From Ferroplasma sp. (GTDB lineage: Archaea; Thermoplasmatota; Thermoplasmata; Thermoplasmatales; Thermoplasmataceae), in NCBI RefSeq assembly GCF_031200575.1, contig NZ_CP133597.1:1796571-1859113 (forward strand): 62,543 nt of DNA, read 5' to 3'. The notes beneath the pieces were generated by a model. It was not told the DNA's origin. It ran no database searches and saw only the letters and a list, made by a program, of their open reading frames with translations. Every line of letters begins with the position of its first letter. The stretch's first letter is position 1. Below are positions 9,944 to 17,394 of the stretch, in pieces. The position numbers and the translations under genes were made by a program.

Positions 9944-10007
9944 TATCGTAATATATTAATTATATAAATGATGATTGAAATTATTCATAATACAAATTAT
10001 TACGATA
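9944..10007. repeat. Inverted repeat upstream of the IS recombinase
   Basis: Ten-base arms TATCGTAATA (9944-9953) and TATTACGATA (9998-10007) are exact reverse complements separated by 44 bases, starting just upstream of the tnpA ATG. They could be a regulatory or recombinase-binding site or mark the left end of the element. The remainder to 10134 is AT-rich and contains no gene that could be recognised. Confidence 0.5.
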
Positions 10008-10134
10008 TTAAAGAGAAGGATCGAACATCCCCTGTTGATAATTATATAAATATAAACTTTGATTCAGATTTCTTCAATTGAATATTAAATTCCATTGTGG
10101 AATTATGGGATGGATTATAGTAACTCTAATAAAT

Positions 10135-11466
10135 CTACGGAATTTTTATCTGGGATTTTATTACCTCACCAGCAGCGTCAAGGAATTGCTTTTCCCTTCC
10201 ACGTGGTATGACACCACCAGCTGCAATATCATGTCCGCCGCCTGAACCACCAGCCGCAGCACATGCAGCCTTCATTACTTCAGAGAGATTAAGCCCCTTT
10301 GAAACTGCCTGCCTTGACCCTCTGGATGAAATTTTAATATCATCGGTACCCACATTGAATCCTATTACAGGTTTATCAGGTTTTACTGTATATAGTGCTA
10401 TTGCCCCTGATATTGGACCTGCCATTTCTGATTCCGGTGCATAGAAATATCTAAGGTATTTTTCCTCCTTTAAATCGCTTTCAGCCCGGTATATGTAATC
10501 TATTAATTTTGTTTTGAATATTTTGGCATTTCCAATCATCTCCGCAGATACACTACTATCTCCCAAAAAATACTGCACAGGGAGAGATTGCATACCTATT
10601 CTGGCATTCCCGTCAATTATCGAATTAAGCTCCTTGGATGAGAATCCTATGTCATCAAAGTATAGAACATCCCCCTCGAGGTATTTTATGGCATCCGACC
10701 CGACACCGTTTTCCAGAATCTTCAGTGCAAGCATATTCGCAAGGATTTTATTTTCATCTGTTGTTAGATCTATAACATTTTTCTCTTGACTTATATTTAT
10801 TTTTCCAAGAAATTCCTTTACTGCATCCGGATGCCCTGTCAGTCCGGGGAAGAATGGATCTATGGAATATGTTATGGCATCCAGGAGATTGCCCTCCATA
10901 TTTAATGTATGGTGGGTCTGGTATGAATTGTATTCATCAAATAGCTTCCTGTTGATACCAGAAAGGCCCCCAATATCCTGTTTATCAGCCATAACCCCAG
11001 ACATAAAAAATGGAAATAAATCCCTATTTTTTTCATCCATAACCAGTGCAAACATATATGCCATAGTGGATCCGCAGGCCTCCCTGGTTCCGTTAATCCC
11101 GTAGTCCCTGGCATTGATATTTATTCCGGATGTTTCAGCCTTATTATAGAAATGGTGGTCCAAAACTATAAAATTTGTATGCCCTGCTATTGCCGGTATC
11201 TGTGAGGATCCTGCATCAACAATGATATTTAGGGCATTTGCCTCTTCCTCGTACAGGACACGAAACCCTTCATTATCCAGGTTTTTTATATATGACAGAT
11301 GATATTTTATATCAAGGCGCTCAAGCATTCCGAGAAGTATTATAGATGAGCTTACGCCGTCCCCGTCATAGTGTGCCAGAACACGGACATATTTTTCTGC
11401 CCTGAGCCTTTCAGTGGCATCATGCAGTGCATTGTATAGGTCTTCTCCTGCTATATCATAAATCAT
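10135..11466 (-). CDS. DHH-family phosphoesterase (archaeal RecJ-like)
   Basis: 443 residues. Motifs: HYDGDGVSSS (D34, D36), the VDAGSSQI segment, LDHH (D103, H104, H105), and the C-terminal DHHA1 glycine-rich motif GGSGGGHDIAAGG. These are the metal ligands and substrate loop of single-strand 5'-3' exonucleases and oligonucleotide phosphodiesterases of the RecJ superfamily. In archaea the gene commonly sits beside rps15, as here, where its ATG overlaps the rps15 stop (ATGA). Related archaeal proteins join the CMG-like replication complex or degrade RNA/DNA oligomers; which applies here is not decided by the sequence. Confidence 0.9.
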   Translation of the reverse strand: MIYDIAGEDLYNALHDATERLRAEKYVRVLAHYDGDGVSSSIILLGMLERLDIKYHLSYIKNLDNEGFRVLYEEEANALNIIVDAGSSQIPAIAGHTNFIVLDHHFYNKAETSGININARDYGINGTREACGSTMAYMFALVMDEKNRDLFPFFMSGVMADKQDIGGLSGINRKLFDEYNSYQTHHTLNMEGNLLDAITYSIDPFFPGLTGHPDAVKEFLGKINISQEKNVIDLTTDENKILANMLALKILENGVGSDAIKYLEGDVLYFDDIGFSSKELNSIIDGNARIGMQSLPVQYFLGDSSVSAEMIGNAKIFKTKLIDYIYRAESDLKEEKYLRYFYAPESEMAGPISGAIALYTVKPDKPVIGFNVGTDDIKISSRGSRQAVSKGLNLSEVMKAACAAAGGSGGGHDIAAGGVIPRGREKQFLDAAGEVIKSQIKIP

Positions 11467-11897
11467 AGGACTCTTTTCAGGGACCAGTCTGCAGGCAATC
11501 TACCAGTGCGTTTGTAATATCTCATCAGACGCAGAATTTTGGACATTATTAGCTGGCTTCCCCTTGTATTGCTTATGTCCTTCTTATTAAGCAGGAGATG
11601 CTTTGATACGTTTTTGTATCTTTTAATAAGGAATGCAAGGTCCTCCGGCATATCTTCTTTTAACCCATTCTCTTCAAGTATTTTTCCCATTTTCTGGTGA
11701 AGTACGGGCCTGACGCCTGGAACGGCATATTGATCCCTGAGTTTTATGCCTATCATTGATTTTGATAATCCATCTTTCCTGAGTTTTAATATTTCTTCCT
11801 TTATTTCATCATCATTCTGCATCCAGGATGGCCTTTCTTCAAGTGTCAATCTTCTGGATCCTGACTTTCCTCTCTTTCTTGTGTGCATTCGTGCCAT
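11463..11897 (-). CDS. rps15: 30S ribosomal protein S15 (uS15)
   Basis: 144 residues, the archaeal/eukaryal length with the N-terminal extension (MARMHTRKRGKSGS), the PSWMQNDDEI segment and the helical core ending RRLPADWSLKRVL-like. Binds the central domain of 16S rRNA. Its ATG is preceded on the minus strand by an AT-rich TTATAAT-type box about 27 bases away and no Shine-Dalgarno sequence, which fits a leaderless mRNA. It heads an operon with the DHH phosphoesterase, overlapping by four bases. Confidence 0.96.
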   Translation of the reverse strand: MARMHTRKRGKSGSRRLTLEERPSWMQNDDEIKEEILKLRKDGLSKSMIGIKLRDQYAVPGVRPVLHQKMGKILEENGLKEDMPEDLAFLIKRYKNVSKHLLLNKKDISNTRGSQLIMSKILRLMRYYKRTGRLPADWSLKRVL

Positions 11898-11999
11898 TGA
11901 AATCCATAGTGTATTATTATTATAAATTTATTCTTTTTGCTTTTATATTGCAAAATTGATAAACATATATAACACCATAAGGATATAGTTCGCCCGAGG

Positions 12000-12668
12000 T
12001 TATCTTACTATAGACATGAATCGTTCGTATTGGGATATTACTTCCATTCCCACAGACCAGATGGTCAGCTCCTCATCGAATATCCTGTATGCTTTGACGT
12101 GACTGTAAACATCTGAAATGTAATCACCCTGCGAAAAACCCCCTATAATAACATTTAAATTTTCATTATCAATGATTTCTGACATTTTTGATTCCTTGCC
12201 CACTGGCGAGAGTGCCAGGGTCTTTCCATCCAAACTCTTCAGGAAAGGAATGAGTTTTTCCTCTCTAAGAGATAACAGCTCATTTCCATTATATTCTATG
12301 GATCTCTTCCTGAAGAGATCCTCGATGAGACCTTCAAAACGATTATACGATCTGGGAAGATTTGTATCACCATTTATGTGTATAATAAAATTATCCCTAG
12401 TATGTATGAAAATATCCAGTCCCTTCTTCTTATTCAGGATGGATTCCGTTGCCATTTCAAGAAATAGGTATACTATGTCAGGCCTTCCCCTGCGATTTGA
12501 TTCCCCAGGATAATATTTCTCAATAGATGTGTGCATGTAATTAGAGTCAAGCAGCATTTCTCTAGGTTTTTTGTGGTTTTTTTCAGCAATATTCTTTATG
12601 GCATGATCACTCCACATTTTTTCTGGTATAATCTGTAGTTCTGCATCCGCTATAATCAGTCTGAGCAT
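12000..12668 (-). CDS. nep1: Nep1/Emg1, 16S rRNA (pseudouridine-N1)-methyltransferase
   Basis: 222 residues from ATG 12668; the frame extends to a TTG at 12683, but the ATG starts the conserved MLRLIIADAELQIIPE. SPOUT-class signatures: LLDSNYMHTSIEKYYPG, NRRGRPDIVYLFLE, FIHTRDNFIIHIN, and LPRSYNRFEGLIEDLF, with the SAM-binding knot segment VIIGGFSQGDY and SVGMEVI near the C-terminus. It methylates a pseudouridine in the small-subunit decoding region and assists ribosome assembly. It follows the M48 protease gene with about 16 bases between, so the two may be cotranscribed. Confidence 0.93.
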   Translation of the reverse strand: MLRLIIADAELQIIPEKMWSDHAIKNIAEKNHKKPREMLLDSNYMHTSIEKYYPGESNRRGRPDIVYLFLEMATESILNKKKGLDIFIHTRDNFIIHINGDTNLPRSYNRFEGLIEDLFRKRSIEYNGNELLSLREEKLIPFLKSLDGKTLALSPVGKESKMSEIIDNENLNVIIGGFSQGDYISDVYSHVKAYRIFDEELTIWSVGMEVISQYERFMSIVR

Positions 12669-12684
12669 TATTTTGTATGGCAAT

Positions 12685-13683
12685 TCAGGATTTACTGTTT
12701 TCTATTAATCGTATCCTTTTTTCAGTTGAGGGATGGTCAAGACTCAGGGATTTCATAACGTTTTCAGGTATTTTGTCTATCTCCGATATGCGTTTTAGTC
12801 CATCTATAAGATAGTCCTTATTTACATATTTTACGGCATTCAGATCAGCCTGTACCTCATTGTGCCGTTTTATGGCAGGAACCACCAGCATGATAAATAG
12901 TAATAGTATCAGAAAGAAAAGTGGTGTCAGGTAAAAGAAAAATGGATTTGTCGAAGTTATGGCCAGGGATATGATATTGATCATCACAATAAAAAATATA
13001 AAATTGATAAATGTGGTTTTCTGATTATGCCTCAATTTTATGTGCGAAAGCTCATGTGCCAGGACACCTATTATTTCATTATAATCAAGAACATTCATGA
13101 GATAGCTGGTTATGAAAACATAGGATTCTTTTCTATTTACCTCGAAAGCGTTTGCTATCCGGTCATTGGTATTTATTATATATATTTCAGGCTCTTTTAT
13201 GCCCATTTCCTCTGAAAGGTGTGCGGCCTCGTTGTTTATGAATATGTCCTGAAGTTTCTTTGATTTCCTTATTAGTATACTTACCATGGGGTTGTTTGCA
13301 GAGATTCCCCATATGAATATTATAAAGGCATTCAGTATTATAAGATATGAGTACTGATCGACTAATTTTATGTATCCCTGGGCCAGCAGCATTACCAGGA
13401 AGAATATTGATAGATAAGTTACATACCTCCAGCTCATATCATCGGTTATATACTGGAATATATTTTCATCTGAATCCTGATCCCGCATTATATTCTTGAA
13501 ATGCATGAAAAGGGTGCTATTTATAATAATTATGGCAAGCATCGCCAGCACAGTATAGATGGTAAAAGGGAGAGACGACAATATAATATATACTAGGAAG
13601 ATTATTATCAGGGATAGGTTTGATAGCAGGGCGGATTTTCTCAATATTTCTTTTTTGTCCTCAGGCGACATTGTATTATACAC
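12685..13683 (-). CDS. M48 family membrane metalloprotease (HtpX/Ste24-like)
   Basis: 332 residues with two N-terminal membrane helices (about 21-60), another pair around 88-128, a cytosolic catalytic domain and a further hydrophobic pair after the active site (about 225-270). The zinc motif is H210-E211-LS-H214 in GVLAHELSHIKLRHN, with the third ligand expected in RHNEVQADLNAV. The C-terminal SLDHPSTEKRIRLIE is the common M48 ending. It probably does membrane-protein quality control. It is divergent from the DUF488 gene. Confidence 0.92.
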   Translation of the reverse strand: MYNTMSPEDKKEILRKSALLSNLSLIIIFLVYIILSSLPFTIYTVLAMLAIIIINSTLFMHFKNIMRDQDSDENIFQYITDDMSWRYVTYLSIFFLVMLLAQGYIKLVDQYSYLIILNAFIIFIWGISANNPMVSILIRKSKKLQDIFINNEAAHLSEEMGIKEPEIYIINTNDRIANAFEVNRKESYVFITSYLMNVLDYNEIIGVLAHELSHIKLRHNQKTTFINFIFFIVMINIISLAITSTNPFFFYLTPLFFLILLLFIMLVVPAIKRHNEVQADLNAVKYVNKDYLIDGLKRISEIDKIPENVMKSLSLDHPSTEKRIRLIENSKS

Positions 13684-13734
13684 AATGAATGCATTTATTT
13701 AACATATTGCAAAAGTTAGTTTCACATATAGGCA

Positions 13735-13748
13735 ATATTTATAATATC
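13735..13748 (+). promoter_or_regulatory. TATA box of the DUF488 gene
   Basis: ATATTTATAATATC lies centred about 25 bases before ATG 13766, with no ribosome binding site between. This is the spacing of an archaeal promoter with a leaderless transcript. Confidence 0.55.
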
Positions 13749-13765
13749 GTTATTGTTGTTTATTA

Positions 13766-14110
13766 ATGATACGACTTAAAAGAGTGTATGATGAATATAG
13801 TATAGACGATGGCATTAGAATTCTTGTGGAGCGCCTCTGGCCCAGAGGGATTTCTAAAGAGAAAGCACACATAGATATATGGATGAAGGAAATAGCGCCC
13901 TCTACTGAACTGCGGAAATGGTTCAATCATGAAGATAGTAAATGGGAGGAGTTTGTTCAACGTTACAAGAACGAACTGGTAGGGAACATTGAATTAGAAG
14001 ATTTAAGAGGAATAGTTAGTAAAAATAAGAATGTTACAATAATCTACTCATCAAGAAATAAGGATCATAATAACGCTGTGGTGCTTTATGGCATGCTGGA
14101 ACCCCAATAA
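13766..14110 (+). CDS. DUF488 family protein
   Basis: 114 residues. The family pattern is clear: an opening RLKRVYD, LVERLWPRGISKEKA, WMKEIAPSTELRKWF, HEDSKWEEF, and a closing VTIIYSSRNKDHNNA. These are small cytosolic alpha/beta proteins of unsettled function, often near stress or metal genes. Complete and intact. The last chromosomal gene before the integrated element; its stop is only 22 bases from the element's left end, so integration occurred in the intergenic gap and left the gene whole. Confidence 0.9.
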   Translation: MIRLKRVYDEYSIDDGIRILVERLWPRGISKEKAHIDIWMKEIAPSTELRKWFNHEDSKWEEFVQRYKNELVGNIELEDLRGIVSKNKNVTIIYSSRNKDHNNAVVLYGMLEPQ

Positions 14111-14132
14111 TATATGTGGCATAATTACAAAT

Positions 14133-14147
14133 AGGATAGGTTGGGAG
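14133..14147 (+). other. Left attachment site (attL), chromosome-element junction
   Basis: Identity with the internal junction starts at AGGATAGGTTGGG. The bases just before it (chromosomal TTACAAAT versus the integrase's GACCATA) differ. The crossover core must lie at or just right of 14133; its exact extent needs attR or the empty site. Confidence 0.7.
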
Positions 14148-14296
14148 CCGAAGGTCAACATCATTCTGACACTGGCACGTTCCAGGACTACCTGGGAGAT
14201 TCTTTGATGCTGTTATTTTTTAATGAAGAAAATAAGGGGAAAGAATTCAGCAATAATATGCCTGAATCCTGGACACCACTGGAGGTGAGAAATTGA
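14133..14296 (+). pseudogene. 3' end of the integrase gene left at attL
   Basis: Encodes the last 50 or so residues of the tyrosine recombinase (starting RLGAEGQHHSDTG, ending ESWTPLEVRN) with none of the catalytic residues. In the circular element or at the tandem junction these codons are joined to the rest of the gene (42706-43728). A TTG at 14141 could in principle start a 51-residue free peptide. The stop TGA overlaps the TTG start of the next small gene. Confidence 0.85.
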
Positions 14297-14427
14297 AATT
14301 TTTCTATATAAAACACTGTGCAGGGTGCCATAGGAAAGTATCAAGGGGCGAATTGCAATTGGATGGCCAGCTGAAATATGTATGCCAGGATTGCCTGGAC
14401 GGAAAAATACCAGGGGTGAGGCAATGA
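14293..14427 (+). CDS. Small zinc-ribbon protein
   Basis: 44 residues starting at TTG 14293, with GGAGGTG six bases upstream; the TTGA overlap with the integrase stop and the ATGA overlap with the next gene indicate translational coupling. Two cysteine pairs, CAGC and CQDC, with about 23 residues between them, form a single zinc knuckle (IKHCAGCHRKV ... YVCQDCLDG). Probably a nucleic-acid or protein-binding accessory. It lies between the integrase tail and a small unknown gene, so in the tandem arrangement it is cotranscribed with the integrase. Confidence 0.7.
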   Translation: MKFFYIKHCAGCHRKVSRGELQLDGQLKYVCQDCLDGKIPGVRQ

Positions 14428-14702
14428 AGTCTGTGCCGAATAATCCTCTGGACCATATCATGCAACGTTATGCAGGCCAGGCAGTTACTCCCGAATCAAT
14501 ACTTCTAGATTATCCAAATTTCTCTGATGTCTTTGAAGTAGAAGACCGGTTAAAGGAATGGGTGAGGAGAAATAAAGATGATTGCCAGGTCCTCCATGCA
14601 AATCCATACATGGTTAAGGTTTTTGTAACGCCCCATGACATCAATGTTTACAATCAGAATATGCATCGCAAGCACCAGGAAGCAAGGAGGGGGTATAGAT
14701 GA
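14424..14702 (+). CDS. Unknown small protein (92-residue form)
   Basis: Begins MKSVPNNPLDHIMQRYAG and overlaps the zinc-ribbon gene by ATGA. In this copy the frame passes through a five-G run (14689-14693) and ends soon after as ARRGYR. The second copy has four G and a different 105-residue ending. Not recognised; the acidic/aromatic central part (YPNFSDVFEVEDRLKEW) is probably helical. It converges on the minus-strand RHH gene. Confidence 0.6.
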   Translation: MKSVPNNPLDHIMQRYAGQAVTPESILLDYPNFSDVFEVEDRLKEWVRRNKDDCQVLHANPYMVKVFVTPHDINVYNQNMHRKHQEARRGYR

Positions 14703-14705
14703 ATT

Positions 14706-14843
14706 CTACTTATCCTGTTTTTTCAACTCATTTAAGGCGTAATTCACCGCATGGGAAAGGGAAGCAAACCGCTTATTGTCTATCTGGGAGTGGATCCAAT
14801 CTAAAAGGGATTCATCTATTGAAACTGAAATTTTCTTTTTCAT
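14706..14843 (-). CDS. Ribbon-helix-helix transcription regulator (minus strand)
   Basis: 45 residues: MKKKISVSIDESLLDWI then a helix and SLSHAVNYALNEL, a textbook RHH fold with the beta strand KKISVSID and two helices joined by the SLSHAV turn. RHH proteins bind DNA as dimers of dimers and repress their own promoters. There is no Shine-Dalgarno sequence, but GGATATAAAC (minus strand, 14866-14875) is about 27 bases upstream, which fits leaderless transcription. It faces a plus-strand RHH gene across an 88-base repeat-containing gap. The plus-strand reading frame over the same bases is a shadow. Confidence 0.82.
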   Translation of the reverse strand: MKKKISVSIDESLLDWIHSQIDNKRFASLSHAVNYALNELKKQDK

Positions 14844-14850
14844 TGCTACT

Positions 14851-14919
14851 GAGTAGGAAAATACGGTTTATATCCTTTCCTGCTCGGAAGTATTCAGAAG
14901 TAGGAAAGTTTATAAATAA
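14851..14919. promoter_or_regulatory. Divergent promoter/operator between the two RHH genes
   Basis: Near-perfect inverted repeat GAGTAGGAAA (14851-14860) and TTTCCTGCTC (14876-14885, one mismatch), plus a third half-site GTAGGAAA (14900-14907). A leftward TATA element (GTTTATATCC, 14866-14875) lies between the arms, and a rightward TATA element (GTTTATAAATAA, 14908-14919) lies beside the third half-site. Binding of either RHH protein could block one or both promoters. Confidence 0.65.
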
Positions 14920-14931
14920 CGGAGGTATGCA

Positions 14932-15138
14932 ATGGTAAGCAAAGGTAAGAAAATGAAAATATCAATATCTATAACAACAGAAGAAAAGGATTACCTGGCA
15001 ACGCTGGTAGAATCAGGAAAGGCATCAAGTATGTCTCATGCTGTGAGGCTTTGCATTCTATCCTATATGCTGGTTGATTCTGGTTACAATGGCAGAAATA
15101 CGACTGAGGAGGTGAAAGATAATGCCGACGGGAGATGA
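14932..15138 (+). CDS. Ribbon-helix-helix transcription regulator (plus strand)
   Basis: 68 residues. After a short basic leader the RHH core reads MKISISITTEEKDYLATL, then a helix and SMSHAVRLCILSYML. The C-terminal tail is acidic. GGAGGT at 14921 supports ATG 14932; however, the TATA box at 14908-14919 would place a transcript start near 14939, which would favour ATG 14953 (the MKISIS start). Both forms contain the whole DNA-binding fold. Its end overlaps the MCM start by 17 bases, so the regulator and the helicase are coupled. Confidence 0.8.
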   Translation: MVSKGKKMKISISITTEEKDYLATLVESGKASSMSHAVRLCILSYMLVDSGYNGRNTTEEVKDNADGR

Positions 15139-17143
15139 AATTGACAGGGACAATATGAAGAGATATGCGGAAGATTTTGTATGGGCTAATAAGCTTGAAT
15201 TCTTAAATTATATGGATAGGTGGGTTCAGAGAACGGATTTCAGATTTCCTTTAGATGTTAAGAAACTTGAAGAATATTCCAGAATGAACAGAGTAGATGT
15301 GGACACAAGGTTTAAACCGATTTACCAGCAGATAATATCTCTGGATATTCCAGAAGCAAAAAAGAAAGAAATGAGAGAAAAAATAGATGCTGAGTATATT
15401 TTAGAATCTGATAAGGTATCACAGAAAGACACTGCTATAGGCATTCTGCAATATTTAGAATCAAACCCAGTGGAGATGATTAAGGCATTGAATCTTGCGT
15501 TGTATGATTTAATGGTCCAGGAAGGGGAAACAGACTATGATGATTATTATGATCCTGAATTTGAGGTATTAAACTGGCCAGTTTCCACTATTCCGAGCCT
15601 GAAATATGAAGACCTGGGCAAACTTAAATCGCTAAGTGGTTGGATAGGCACAATAGGATCTCCACATATCCAATATTTAGAAGTCGCATACAAATGCGCT
15701 GCTTGTGGCCATATTACTCACTCTCCTGTAAAGCCTCAGAGTTGTGAAGAATGTGGATATGACAAAACTAAAAACTTAATTTTTGTTCCAGAAGAATCAA
15801 CAGGGCAGCAGGTTCAGGAAATAGTCCTCATGGAGAACTATGATGAAATGAATCCTGAAACTACACCAGGTAATTTGCCTTGCTATGTTACCGGCGATAA
15901 TATCAACAAATTTACGATCGGAGATAGAATAAATGTAATGGGGATAGTATCAATTGTTAAGAAGAAATTTGATACTTACCTGAGCTTAAATGTTTTGAAT
16001 ATTGCCAGAAAGCAGGAAGAAATCCATCTATCGGCTAAGGATATTGAGATAATAACTGAGATCGGGAAAGACCCGATAGATTTTATACATAAGAACCTGG
16101 GAAGATCTGTCATAGGCGAAGAATATGAAATTATTAAGGAAAGCCTTGCCATGGCTATTGCAGGTGGGTCTGAATCAAGGAAAAGGTCTAATATTCACAT
16201 GCTTTTGATAGGCAATCCTGGTATAGGAAAATCAGAACTTCTTTATTCAGGAAAGGAAGATTCTCCCAAAGGGTATTTTGTTGCAAGAACCTCTGGGCCA
16301 GGACTTACCGCTGCTAAAGCTACCGTCCTTGGTACAGATGTACTTGTGCCTGGAATGATGGTACTGGCCAATGGTGGAGTATTGATGATTGATGAAATAG
16401 ACAAGATCAAGAAAGATGGCCTTGATGCAATCCACAGTGCAATGGAACAGGGGCAATTCACTTATTCCATGGCTGGCCTGAGAGGGACATTTTTTACCAA
16501 CACAACAATAATTGCAGCTGCCAATCCATCTGGATCCCATTTCGACCAGTCCAGGACTGTGCTGGAACAGATAAACATGCCTGAATCCCTGTTACAGAGA
16601 TTCGATATTGTATGGGCAATGTATGGCCAGGGACATGTTGACGCCCTCAAAATTCTCAGAAGTACAGAAGAGATGGATGATCCTCTTATAAAGAAATACT
16701 TTGCATATTGCTCAAAGCTTAATCCCTCTGTGGCCAATGTTGAACAGGAAATAGCAGAATTCTTCCAGGAAGTAAGAGAGAAATCTGGAGATATGAGTAT
16801 AGTTCCGAGGCACCTTATGGCCATGAAGAGGCTAACGCAGGCCTCTGCGAAGTTGCATTTACGTGAAGAAGCAACTCTGGACGATGTCAGGGAAATGGAG
16901 AAAGTCATTATGGCTTACCTAAGGCCATTTGGATTCTCTATTAATAACATGCTGGTTCCGGTAACATTGAAAGACAAGATATGGAAGCTTATCGACATGT
17001 TTAAAGAACGTAAAATGTGGAATAAAGAGGAACTGTTAAACGAGACAAAATATTCCGAACAGGACCTGGATAGATGCTTAGACGTAATGAAAAAGGAAGG
17101 GACAATATATGAGCCTGGAAACAACAGATATAAGGTGGCTTGA
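15122..17143 (+). CDS. mcm: MCM replicative DNA helicase of the element
   Basis: 673 residues, normal MCM length. N-terminal part with a zinc ribbon (YKCAACGH ... CEECGYD, about residues 195-220) and OB fold; AAA+ core with Walker A GNPGIGKSE (about residue 364), Walker B GGVLMIDEIDKI, sensor-1 AAANPSG, arginine-finger region ESLLQRFDIVW, and a C-terminal winged helix (MWNKEELLNETKYSE). This 3'-5' hexameric helicase unwinds DNA at replication forks. An element-borne MCM suggests self-directed origin firing with host polymerase. It starts at ATG with GGAGGTG upstream, overlapping the RHH gene. The repeat-rich putative origin follows directly. Confidence 0.96.
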   Translation: MPTGDEIDRDNMKRYAEDFVWANKLEFLNYMDRWVQRTDFRFPLDVKKLEEYSRMNRVDVDTRFKPIYQQIISLDIPEAKKKEMREKIDAEYILESDKVSQKDTAIGILQYLESNPVEMIKALNLALYDLMVQEGETDYDDYYDPEFEVLNWPVSTIPSLKYEDLGKLKSLSGWIGTIGSPHIQYLEVAYKCAACGHITHSPVKPQSCEECGYDKTKNLIFVPEESTGQQVQEIVLMENYDEMNPETTPGNLPCYVTGDNINKFTIGDRINVMGIVSIVKKKFDTYLSLNVLNIARKQEEIHLSAKDIEIITEIGKDPIDFIHKNLGRSVIGEEYEIIKESLAMAIAGGSESRKRSNIHMLLIGNPGIGKSELLYSGKEDSPKGYFVARTSGPGLTAAKATVLGTDVLVPGMMVLANGGVLMIDEIDKIKKDGLDAIHSAMEQGQFTYSMAGLRGTFFTNTTIIAAANPSGSHFDQSRTVLEQINMPESLLQRFDIVWAMYGQGHVDALKILRSTEEMDDPLIKKYFAYCSKLNPSVANVEQEIAEFFQEVREKSGDMSIVPRHLMAMKRLTQASAKLHLREEATLDDVREMEKVIMAYLRPFGFSINNMLVPVTLKDKIWKLIDMFKERKMWNKEELLNETKYSEQDLDRCLDVMKKEGTIYEPGNNRYKVA

Positions 17144-17176
17144 ATGGAAACCATTGGAAATACAGGCTCCATTATT

Positions 17177-17352
17177 TATTATACGTATGATAAATATACG
17201 ACCACTTACAGACACAGTGAAATACAGGCTCTCGAATTATCATACGTATGGAAAGAAAATAATTATTATACGTATGATAATTCCACGACACAGCAAAATA
17301 AGACTTCTGTATATTTTTAAAAGTGAATATACGTAAGTTATTTACGTATATT
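17177..17352. other. Putative replication origin/iteron region downstream of mcm
   Basis: Gene-free region with repeated TACGTA-centred palindromes: TTATTATACGTATGATAA (17177-17194), ATTATCATACGTATGG (17237-17251), AATTATTATACGTATGATAA (17261-17280), and an exact inverted repeat AATATACGTAA (17326-17336) with TTACGTATATT (17342-17352) separated by five bases. AT-rich with a T-rich tract at 17366-17389 that may also end transcription. The position next to mcm suggests an origin; an operator for the downstream gene is the alternative. Confidence 0.6.
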
Positions 17353-17394
17353 AATTCTAATTATACCATTTTTTCTTTTTATTATTTTTAAGAG

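Larger units (their letters stand above)
8100..10007 (-). mobile_element. Decayed IS607-like insertion sequence (tnpB plus broken serine recombinase)
   Basis: A serine-recombinase pseudogene lies upstream of a tnpB gene on the same strand, the gene order of IS607-type elements. Exact ends could not be set: IS607 elements lack inverted repeats and insert at short GG-type targets, so the limits given are the flanking gene-free bases. No second copy is present in the window. The transposase frame is broken, so this copy is unlikely to move by itself. Confidence 0.75.

Noticed and set aside
10019-10060. GGAT-GTTCG-ATCC hairpin resembling a tRNA T-arm (minus strand) near the insertion sequence.
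   Set aside because: Stem is four pairs, the loop length is wrong and no acceptor or anticodon arm can be built around it.
14699-14938. A 79-residue plus-strand frame after a good ribosome site.
   Set aside because: It lies over the minus-strand RHH gene, whose product has a clear fold and leaderless promoter; the plus-strand translation is low in structure and typical of a shadow.
16462-16908. A 148-codon minus-strand frame inside mcm (and its twin in copy 2).
   Set aside because: Antisense to conserved AAA+ motifs; no family features and no start signal.
17109-17336. A 75-residue frame overlapping the mcm end and the palindrome region.
   Set aside because: It starts inside mcm and its second half is encoded by the TACGTA repeats, which explain the sequence better.
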